Assembly: GCA_023266695.1 (NCBI GenBank)
Contig: JAHFPO010000117.1
Location: 1-7,651 of the forward strand
Source of the DNA: Hyphomicrobiales bacterium
Lineage (GTDB): Bacteria > Pseudomonadota > Alphaproteobacteria > Rhizobiales > Xanthobacteraceae
Direction of reading: 5' to 3'
DNA length: 7,651 bases
Each line of letters starts with the position of its first letter. Positions within the stretch are counted from its first letter, which is position 1. Below, in pieces: positions 1-5,096 of the stretch. Below the pieces are notes generated by a model. The model ran no database searches and was not told the DNA's origin. It worked only from the letters and a program-made list of their open reading frames with translations. A program made the position numbers and the translations under genes.

Positions 1-2
1 TC

Positions 3-920
3 GAGGCCGAGATGACGGCGGCGGCCGGCCTGGGCGTGCGTTTCATCGCCATCGGCGAGGAAGACTATCCGCCGCGCCTGCGCGAGACCGACGACGCGCC
101 GCCGCTCCTCGCCGTGCGCGGCCGGGCGAGTGCGCTCACGCTGCCCGCGGTCGCGATCGTCGGCGCGCGCAACGCGTCCGCCGCCGGCAGCCGCTTCGCC
201 GGTCAGCTCGCGCGCGAGCTCGGACAGGCGGGCTTCGTCACCGTCTCGGGGCTCGCCCGCGGCATCGACTCCGCCGGCCACCGCGCCTCGCTCGCCTCGG
301 GAACCATCGCGGTGCTCGCCGGCGGCCACGACAGGGTCTATCCGCCCGAGCACGCCGATCTTCTCGGTGAGATCGTCGAGCACGGCGCCGCGGTCACCGA
401 GATGCCGCTCGGGCATGAGCCGCGGGCGCGCGATTTCCCGCGCCGCAACCGCATCATCGCCGGGATCGCGATCGGTGTGGTGGTGGTGGAGGCGGCGGAA
501 CGCTCGGGCTCCCTCATCACCGCGCGGCTCGCGCTCGAAGCCGGACGCGAGGTGTTCGCCGTGCCGGGCTCGCCCATCGATCCGCGCGCCGGCGGCACCA
601 ACCGCCTGCTCAAGCAGGGCGCGACGCTGGTGATGAGCGCCGCCGACGTGATCGAGGTGCTCACGCCCATTCTCGGCCGGCCGGAGCCGCCCTCGCCGGT
701 GCGCGAGCCGCCGCCGGAGGAGACGCCGGCCGAGCCCGCCACCGCCGACGATCGCTTGCGCGCCCGCATCGTCGAGTTGCTCAGCCCCACTCCGGTCGCG
801 ATCGACGATCTGGTGCGCGAGGCGCGCGTAGAGCCGAGCGCGGTGCAGATCGTGCTCTTGGAACTGGAGCTCGCCGGCCGGCTGGAGCGCCACGGCGGAG
901 GACTCGTTTCGCTGATCTGA
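3..920 (+). CDS. dprA: DNA-processing protein DprA (5' end outside window)
   Basis: DprA (Smf) binds incoming single-stranded DNA in the cytoplasm, protects it and helps load RecA during natural transformation. The reading frame is open from the window edge: the codons before the first ATG at 12 (Glu-Ala-Glu) continue the family sequence, so that ATG is internal. About 305 residues are present and, against a usual length near 370, roughly 65-70 N-terminal residues are missing. The Rossmann-like core is clear: VAIVGARNASAAG (about 149-190), SGLARGIDSAGH (about 245-282), RRNRIIAG (about 440-465) and GSLITARLALEAGREVFAVPG (about 507-570). A proline- and glutamate-rich linker (about 675-745) leads to a C-terminal winged-helix domain (about 750-917), typical of many proteobacterial DprA proteins. 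The gene stops with TGA at 918-920, and a hairpin-rich repeat starts 10 bp later. No damage is seen. Identification is secure; whether the host is naturally competent cannot be told from this. Confidence 0.96.
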   Translation, partial: EAEMTAAAGLGVRFIAIGEEDYPPRLRETDDAPPLLAVRGRASALTLPAVAIVGARNASAAGSRFAGQLARELGQAGFVTVSGLARGIDSAGHRASLASGTIAVLAGGHDRVYPPEHADLLGEIVEHGAAVTEMPLGHEPRARDFPRRNRIIAGIAIGVVVVEAAERSGSLITARLALEAGREVFAVPGSPIDPRAGGTNRLLKQGATLVMSAADVIEVLTPILGRPEPPSPVREPPPEETPAEPATADDRLRARIVELLSPTPVAIDDLVREARVEPSAVQIVLLELELAGRLERHGGGLVSLI

Positions 921-930
921 TAACCTCACG

Positions 931-1096
931 CCATCACCCTGAGGTGCGAGCCGCGTCAGCGGCGAGCCACTGCAAGTCGGCTGTTGCCGATTTGCACACT
1001 CAAAATCCGATCTCGGGTAAACACGAGATCGGTGGGCGACGGCACTTCCGCCATCCTTCGAGGCTCGCCCTTCGGGCGAGCACCTCAGGATGACGG
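931..1096. repeat. Palindromic intergenic element with nested hairpins
   Basis: The ends are inverted copies of each other: 931-947 matches the reverse complement of 1080-1096 at 15 of 17 bases. Inside lie successive hairpins: 950-954/959-963; 971-980/987-996 (10 bp with one G-T pair, 6-nt loop); 1007-1015/1024-1032 (9 bp perfect, 8-nt loop); and 1063-1070/1074-1081 (8 bp perfect, TTC loop). The last is extended by 1060-1062/1084-1086 and 1052-1057/1087-1092. From memory, near-identical GAGGCTCGCC...CACCTCAGGATGA sequences are scattered between genes in many Rhizobiales genomes. The element fills the gap between dprA and the convergent small gene, so it could end transcription from both sides, but there is no T-run and this is inference. 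It has no coding capacity I would trust. Confidence 0.75.
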
Positions 1097-1098
1097 AC

Positions 1099-1287
1099 TC
1101 AGGCGAATCGATTCGATTTTCCGTTCGAGCGTTCCTCGGCCTCCAGCCGCACCAGGTCGAGCAGATAGGCGAGCGCGGCAAGATCGTGACGCTCCACCAT
1201 CACCTTCAATTCGCGCGCCAGCGTCGCGACATAGGCCGCGACTTCCTCCGGCCGCGCGTGGACTTCGCTGGTGCCCGGTTCAGCCAT
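1099..1287 (-). CDS. Small conserved-looking hypothetical protein (62 aa)
   Basis: I cannot assign a function. The 62-residue product begins MAEPGTSEVHARPEEVAAYV and has a likely amphipathic helical core (AAYVATLARELKVMVERHDL, then ALAYLLDLVRLEAEE) with a short charged tail. There is no signal peptide, membrane segment, cysteine motif or catalytic motif. It looks real for three reasons: nearly all codons end in G or C, as in neighbouring genes; the predicted helices have regular Leu/Ala/Val spacing; and a plausible -35/-10 pair sits upstream on the same strand (1340-1368). An AGGCAG-like weak ribosome site lies 5-10 bases before the ATG at 1287. Short helical proteins of this kind occur near dprA/topA in related bacteria as far as I recall, but I could not check. 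It converges on dprA and diverges from topA. It could also be a chance frame; overlapping plus-strand frames have poorer composition. Confidence 0.6.
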   Translation of the reverse strand: MAEPGTSEVHARPEEVAAYVATLARELKVMVERHDLAALAYLLDLVRLEAEERSNGKSNRFA

Positions 1288-1339
1288 GATCTGCCTAGCT
1301 TCGTGCCCATCCGGAAGCCGTTCCGGATCGATCTTGAAT

Positions 1340-1368
1340 ATCCTAAATCATAGGTAGAGATACTTCAA
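1340..1368 (-). promoter_or_regulatory. Candidate promoter of the 62-aa gene
   Basis: On the minus strand TTGAAG (1368-1363) and TAGGAT (1345-1340) are separated by exactly 17 bp; each matches the sigma-70 consensus at 4 of 6 bases. This AT-rich patch stands out from the GC-rich surroundings. Transcription would start near 1333, giving a leader of about 45 bases before the ATG at 1287. On the opposite strand a TTGAA at 1334-1338 mirrors the TTGAA at 1368-1364, so the patch has partial dyad symmetry. Confidence 0.35.
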
Positions 1369-1429
1369 TATTCTCGTATTGCGAGCAGTCCCTAACCCCT
1401 TGAAATGCAACCGGCCGGCCGCTGCCGAT

Positions 1430-1458
1430 TTGACTAAACGCCCCAAACTAGCCTATTC
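1430..1458 (+). promoter_or_regulatory. Candidate topA promoter
   Basis: TTGACT at 1430-1435 (5 of 6 to TTGACA) is followed after 17 bp by CTATTC at 1453-1458, similar to the CTATAT-type -10 of alphaproteobacterial housekeeping promoters. The start would be near 1465, about 55 bases before the topA ATG at 1520. The -10 match is weak, so this is only the best candidate in the 232-bp gap between the divergent gene and topA. Confidence 0.35.
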
Positions 1459-1519
1459 GCCGCCCACGCGCGGGCTGATCCCGCGCTTTTTGCCGATTCG
1501 AGGAACCCGCCGACCGCTG

Positions 1520-4222
1520 ATGAACATCGTCATTGTCGAGTCGCCCGCCAAGGCGAAAACGATCCATAAATACCTCGGCCCTGGCTACGAGGTGCTCGCC
1601 TCCTATGGCCATGTGCGCGACCTGCCGCCCAAGGACGGCTCGGTTGCCCCCGATCAGGACTTTCACATGATCTGGCAGGTCGACGCCAAGGCGCAAAAGC
1701 GCTTGGCCGAGATCGCCCGCGCGGTGAAAGGCGCCGACAAGCTCATCCTCGCCACCGACCCCGACCGCGAGGGCGAGGCGATCTCCTGGCACGTGCTCGA
1801 AATTCTCAAGGAAAAAGGCGTCATCGCCGGCAAGAAGATCGAGCGCGTGGTCTTCAACGCCATCACCAAGCAGGCGGTTGCCGAAGCGATGGCGAACCCG
1901 CGCGAGATCGACGCGGCGCTCGTCGATGCCTATCTCGCCCGCCGCGCGCTCGATTATCTCGTCGGCTTCACGCTCTCGCCGGTGCTGTGGCGGAAATTGC
2001 CGGGCTCGCGCTCGGCCGGACGCGTGCAATCGGTGACGCTCCGTCTGGTGTGCGACCGCGAGCGCGAGATCGAGGCTTTTGTCCCCAAGGAATACTGGTC
2101 GATCGCGGCGAACCTCGCGACGCCGCGCGGGGACCAGTTCGAAGCGCGCCTCATCGGCGCCGACGGCCAAAAGATCCAGCGCCTCGATATCGCTTCGCGC
2201 GATCAGGCGGACGATTTCAAACGCGCCCTGGAAGCCGCCGACTTCAAGGTCGCCTCGGTCGAATCGAAACCCGCCAAGCGCCATCCCTACGCGCCGTTCT
2301 CCACCTCCACGTTGCAGCAGGAGGCGAGTCGCAAGCTCGGCTTGGCGCCGGCGATCACCATGCGGATCGCGCAGCGCCTCTATGAAGGCGCCGATATCGG
2401 CGGCGACACCGTCGGCCTCATCACCTACATGCGCACCGACGGCATCGAGCTCGACGGCGGCGCGATCGCTTCGGCGCGCAAGGTGATCGAGGCGGATTAC
2501 GGCGCCAATTACGTTTCGCCCTCCCCGCGCGTCTACAAGAACAAGGCCAAGCACGCGCAGGAAGCCCACGAGGCGATCCGCCCTACCGATCTCACGCGCC
2601 GCCCGCGCGACGTCGCGCGCTACCTCGAATCCGATCAGGCAAAACTCTACGAATTGATCTGGCTGCGCACGATCGCGAGCCAGATGGAATCGGCGGAGCT
2701 GGAGCGCACGACGGTCGACATCAAGGCGGCCGCGGGCGCCCGCAATCTCGATCTTCGCGCCACCGGCACGGTGGTGAAATTCGACGGCTTCCTCACGCTC
2801 TATCAGGAAGGCCAGGACGACGCTTCCGACGACGAGGATGCCAATCGCCTGCCGGAAGCGCACGAAGGCGAGAATCTTTCCCGCCGCGAGATCAAGGCCG
2901 AGCAGCATTTCACCGAGCCGCCGCCGCGCTTCTCGGAAGCATCCCTGGTGAAGCGCATGGAGGAGCTCGGCATCGGCCGGCCCTCGACCTATGCCTCGAC
3001 CCTGCAGGTGCTGCGCGACCGCGGCTATGTCCGGATCGACAAGAAGCGGCTGGTGCCGGAGGACAAGGGCCACGTCGTCATCGCGTTCCTGGAGTCCTTC
3101 TTCGCGCGCTACGTCGAATACGACTTCACCGCCGACCTCGAGGAGAAGCTCGACGAGATCGCCAATCACGATCTCGACTGGAAACAGGTGTTGCGCGACT
3201 TCTGGCGCGACTTCATCGCCGCCGTCGACGACATCAAGGATCTGCGCATCTCCCAGGTGATCGACGCGCTCGACGAGATGCTGGGCAAGCACATCTTCCC
3301 GCCGCGCGAGGATGGCGGCGATCCGCGCCAGTGTCCGACCTGCGGCAACGGCCGGCTCGGCCTGAAGACCGGCAAGTTCGGCGCCTTCGTCGGCTGCTCG
3401 AATTATCCCGACTGCCGCTACACTCGGCCGCTCGCCGCCGGCGCCAACGGCATGAACGGCACCAAGGTGCTCGGCACCGATCCCGCGAGCGGGCTCGAAG
3501 TGACGCTGCGCGACGGCCGCTTCGGCCCCTATGTCCAGCTCGGGCCCAACGGCGACGGCGAGAAGCCGAAGCGCGCGGGGATTCCCAAGGGTAGCGAGCT
3601 CGACGCCATCGATCTCGATCGCGCGCTCGCTCTGCTCGCTTTGCCGCGCGAAGTGGGCAAACACCCGGAGACCGGCGAGATGATCGTCGCCGGCATCGGC
3701 CGCTTCGGCGCCTATGTGAAGCACCAGTCGAGCTACGCCAATCTGGAGGCGGACGATGAGGTGCTCGTCATCGGCCTCAACCGCGCGATGACGTTGCTCG
3801 CCGAGAAGGCGGCGCGCGGGCCGCGCGGCCGCGGCGGCCGGCCGACCGGCAAGCTCTTGGGCGAGCATCCCGAGCTCGGCGGAGCGGTCACGTTGCATGA
3901 CGGCCGCTACGGCCCCTATGTGAAACACGGCAAGATCAACGCCACCCTGCCGGTGAGCTCGGATCCCGCCACCGTCAACCTCGATGAGGCAGTGACGCTG
4001 GTCGCCGCCAGGGCGGCGAAAGCGGGCGGCGAGAAGAAACCGCCCGCGAAGAAGAAAGCGGCGGCGAAGAAGAAAGCGGCGGCGAAGAAGAAGGCGGCGG
4101 CGAAACAGACGGCGGCGAAAAAGAACAAGGCCGAAAATCCGGTCGCCCATGCGCCCGAGACTTCGCTCATGAGCGATGGCGCCCCCGACCCGGTGCCGGA
4201 AAAAGAGCCGGTGCAGGATTGA
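1520..4222 (+). CDS. topA: DNA topoisomerase I (type IA), 900 aa
   Basis: TopA relaxes negative supercoils in the cytoplasm by cutting one strand through a tyrosine-phosphate link and passing the other strand. The start MNIVIVESPAKAKTI at 1520 matches the family N-terminus; the frame extends upstream to 1379, but that part is not family-like. GAGGAA at 1500-1505 is the only ribosome-site-like sequence and is rather far away (14 bases). The Toprim domain holds Glu7 and the DPDREGE motif (Asp80, Asp82, Glu84), which bind Mg. The catalytic tyrosine is Tyr303 in ITYMRTDG, with Arg305 beside it. A tetracysteine zinc finger follows (Cys605, 608, 626, 632). After it come three degenerate RFGPYV-like C-terminal repeats (about residues 645-820) that help DNA binding, then a Lys/Ala-rich tail. 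Length is usual for alphaproteobacteria. All catalytic residues are present and nothing is broken. Confidence 0.97.
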   Translation: MNIVIVESPAKAKTIHKYLGPGYEVLASYGHVRDLPPKDGSVAPDQDFHMIWQVDAKAQKRLAEIARAVKGADKLILATDPDREGEAISWHVLEILKEKGVIAGKKIERVVFNAITKQAVAEAMANPREIDAALVDAYLARRALDYLVGFTLSPVLWRKLPGSRSAGRVQSVTLRLVCDREREIEAFVPKEYWSIAANLATPRGDQFEARLIGADGQKIQRLDIASRDQADDFKRALEAADFKVASVESKPAKRHPYAPFSTSTLQQEASRKLGLAPAITMRIAQRLYEGADIGGDTVGLITYMRTDGIELDGGAIASARKVIEADYGANYVSPSPRVYKNKAKHAQEAHEAIRPTDLTRRPRDVARYLESDQAKLYELIWLRTIASQMESAELERTTVDIKAAAGARNLDLRATGTVVKFDGFLTLYQEGQDDASDDEDANRLPEAHEGENLSRREIKAEQHFTEPPPRFSEASLVKRMEELGIGRPSTYASTLQVLRDRGYVRIDKKRLVPEDKGHVVIAFLESFFARYVEYDFTADLEEKLDEIANHDLDWKQVLRDFWRDFIAAVDDIKDLRISQVIDALDEMLGKHIFPPREDGGDPRQCPTCGNGRLGLKTGKFGAFVGCSNYPDCRYTRPLAAGANGMNGTKVLGTDPASGLEVTLRDGRFGPYVQLGPNGDGEKPKRAGIPKGSELDAIDLDRALALLALPREVGKHPETGEMIVAGIGRFGAYVKHQSSYANLEADDEVLVIGLNRAMTLLAEKAARGPRGRGGRPTGKLLGEHPELGGAVTLHDGRYGPYVKHGKINATLPVSSDPATVNLDEAVTLVAARAAKAGGEKKPPAKKKAAAKKKAAAKKKAAAKQTAAKKNKAENPVAHAPETSLMSDGAPDPVPEKEPVQD
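4046..4117 (+). repeat. 18-bp in-frame tandem repeat encoding the TopA Lys/Ala tail
   Basis: Units at 4046-4063, 4064-4081 and 4082-4099 each read Ala-Lys-Lys-Lys-Ala-Ala (GCG AAG AAG AAA/AAG GCG GCG) and differ only at one third position. A fourth unit, 4100-4117, is diverged (Ala-Lys-Gln-Thr-Ala-Ala). The product is a histone-H1-like basic tail at the TopA C-terminus, likely to bind DNA non-specifically. Near-identical copies suggest recent slippage or unequal exchange, so copy number may differ between strains. Confidence 0.85.
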
Positions 4223-4354
4223 GTTTGAGGATGGAACGGGTCTCATCGGGTACGCTCCCGTCCACCAGAAAGTTTAATTATATCAATACCTTATAAGATT
4301 TCTCGGCCAATTTATCCCCGCCCATAAAACCTCCCTTAGACTGCGCCGGTCCCG
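4223..4354. other. AT-rich intergenic stretch after topA
   Basis: No protein gene is seen here. About 4268-4330 is strikingly AT-rich for this DNA. It contains TATAAG (4292-4297, plus) and a perfect TATAAT (4282-4277, minus), but neither has a matching -35 at 16-18 bp. A weak stem (4236-4240/4257-4261, with a loop of about 16 bases and no T-run) could form after the topA stop. On the minus strand a strong AAGGGAGG (4337-4330) precedes a 15-codon frame (4325-4278). Read on the plus strand, the same bases give CCTCCC, a sequence able to pair with ribosome sites. Confidence 0.4.
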
Positions 4355-4592
4355 CTCAAGAGGGGCGTCTTCTAGAGGCGTCTGGCTGACGGAACGGGAT
4401 CGGCGCCCGCTGTCGCGGCAGCAACCGCGGCACCGGGAGGCCTCGGGTAGCCGTCCGTGCGCATTGACAGACGCACTGCCTTCGATGGCTGCACGGCGGT
4501 GGGACGAGCGGGACGAAAGTCCTGCGCTAGGGGCTGTGAAGAGCAGTCCGTCTGATCGCCGGAAGTACGGCCCCGGGGTACGAAAAACCGCC
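4355..4592 (+). other. Structured GC-rich region, candidate non-coding RNA (unidentified, strand uncertain)
   Basis: This stretch lacks a credible protein frame but is dense in complementary segments. They are: 4388-4392/4451-4455, enclosing an 8-bp hairpin at 4411-4418/4425-4432 (one G-U pair, CAGCAA loop); 4455-4460/4491-4496 (6 bp) or, alternatively, 4457-4461/4472-4476; 4508-4514/4519-4525 (7 bp closed by a GAAA tetraloop); 4531-4536/4544-4549 (6 bp); and a small GCCG...CGGC stem near 4558-4571. GNRA-capped stems and nested pairing are what a stable RNA would show. GC-rich DNA folds easily by chance, so the case is suggestive only. It carries no hallmark of tmRNA, SRP RNA or a riboswitch class that I can recognise, and only a one-motif resemblance to RNase P RNA. 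It follows the AT-rich patch and precedes two palindromic repeats. Confidence 0.3.
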
Positions 4593-4672
4593 GGATGGAG
4601 CGCCGAGAAGGCGCGGCGCCCTCCGTTGAGGGCGCCACCGAAATGAATGGTGCGCCGACCGGCGCTCCATCC
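4593..4672. repeat. Palindromic element with 12-bp perfect inverted ends
   Basis: GGATGGAGCGCC (4593-4604) is exactly mirrored by GGCGCTCCATCC (4661-4672). Inside, GGCGC (4610-4614) can pair with GCGCC (4652-4656), CACC (4636-4639) or neighbouring bases with GGTG (4649-4652), and a 9-bp perfect stem (4615-4623/4628-4636) is closed by a CGTT loop. The whole 80 bp can fold into a branched hairpin on either strand. The pattern resembles intergenic repeats I recall from Rhizobiales genomes, but copy number cannot be judged from one window. It has no T-run, so it is not a standard terminator. Confidence 0.7.
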
Positions 4673-4691
4673 CCCTCATCTCGATGAGGGG
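4672..4691. repeat. 20-bp perfect palindrome
   Basis: CCCCTCATCTCGATGAGGGG reads the same on both strands. It directly abuts the 4593-4672 element, sharing its last base. As RNA it would give an 8-bp stem with a 4-base loop (4680-4683). It could be a transcription end without a U-tract, a binding site for a dimeric protein, or simply the outer part of the neighbouring repeat. Confidence 0.5.
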
Positions 4692-4740
4692 AGACGAAAC
4701 AAGACTCGGGCGCAAAAGCGCGTCGCGAGAACGAATTTCT

Positions 4741-4873
4741 TTTCCCTCCCCCTTGCGGGGAGGGTCGACCGAGCGGAGCGAGGTCGGGGTGGGGGTCATG
4801 AGAATGAATTTCACCCCACCCCGCTCGCCTCGCTCTGCTCGGCGAGCGACCCTCCCCATCGAGGGGAGGGAAA
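4741..4873. repeat. 133-bp near-complete palindrome (MITE-like or REP-like intergenic repeat)
   Basis: The arms 4741-4767 and 4847-4873 match in inverted orientation at 22 of 27 bases; each arm is itself a small hairpin (CCTCCCC...GGGGAGG), and the mismatches fall in its loop. Moving inward, 4769-4783 pairs with 4828-4842 (14 of 15) and 4785-4796 with 4813-4823 (one extra base), leaving a centre of about 16 bases. From memory, TTTCCCTCCCCCTTG...GGGAGGG sequences of this type are abundant between genes in Bradyrhizobium-like and other Rhizobiales genomes, and are often mis-annotated as short proteins. No transposase or clear target duplication flanks it. It lies about 220 bp before rnr. Confidence 0.8.
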
Positions 4874-4944
4874 GTGAGGAGCGCCGCGAGAATGATCGAT
4901 GCTGTTCGAAATTGAACCGGAGCGATCGATGCCCAAATACCGCC

Positions 4945-4962
4945 ATCATGCCCGGGCATGAT
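4945..4962. promoter_or_regulatory. 18-bp perfect palindrome upstream of rnr, possible operator
   Basis: ATCATGCCCGGGCATGAT is identical on both strands. It lies 135 bp before the rnr start, outside the repeat elements. Its length and symmetry suit a dimeric regulator site, but no regulator is known to me for this sequence. A second, shorter palindrome, CGGGAATTCCCG, follows at 5006-5017. Both could also be hairpins in the rnr leader RNA. No convincing sigma-70 promoter for rnr was found in 4874-5096. Confidence 0.3.
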
Positions 4963-5096
4963 CGGGATATTGCGATTACAGCCACTCCATTCCCCGCGCG
5001 ATTGCCGGGAATTCCCGCCCCCAAAAACAACATCGAAATCAACATCGACGCTGCGGCCTTCGTCCGCTAGCGTCCTCTACCTTATGGAATCTGTTC

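Noticed and set aside
984..1353. Plus-strand frames at 984-1289 and 1090-1353
   Set aside because: They overlap the hairpin element and the minus-strand small gene. Their sequences are Arg/Pro-rich and lack family features, while the minus-strand frame has proper codon bias.
1379..1519. 47-residue N-terminal extension of TopA
   Set aside because: The family starts at MNIVIVESPAKAKT; the extension contains promoter-like DNA and no ordered sequence.
1448..4246. Very long (932 codon) open frame on the minus strand across topA
   Set aside because: It is the antisense shadow of a GC-rich gene with strong third-position bias; the translation is a low-complexity mix of Arg, Ala, Val and Gly with no family resemblance, and topA on the plus strand is unmistakable.
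4232..4263. Rho-independent terminator after topA
   Set aside because: Only a 5-7 bp stem with a bulge and a loop of about 16 bases, without a T-run.
4464..4469. TTGACA as a -35 box
   Set aside because: No -10-like sequence follows at 15-19 bp, and the bases sit in a loop of the predicted structure.
4501..4530. Resemblance to the RNase P RNA signature (GACGAAAGTCC versus GAGGAAAGTCC)
   Set aside because: The bases are fully explained by a GAAA-capped 7-bp hairpin. The partner motif near the 3' end (ACAGAA...GGCTTA) and the expected spacing are absent.
4464..4646. 60-codon plus-strand frame starting at TTG
   Set aside because: It lies inside the structured region and runs into the 4593-4672 repeat; there is no ribosome site, and the composition follows the stems.
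4372..5045. Overlapping frames on both strands in the topA-rnr gap (for example 4372-4959 minus, 4527-5045 minus, 4684-5070 plus)
   Set aside because: They run through palindromic repeats and the structured region, and read as Arg/Ser/Pro-rich strings of the kind often mis-annotated from these repeats; there is no consistent codon bias or ribosome site.
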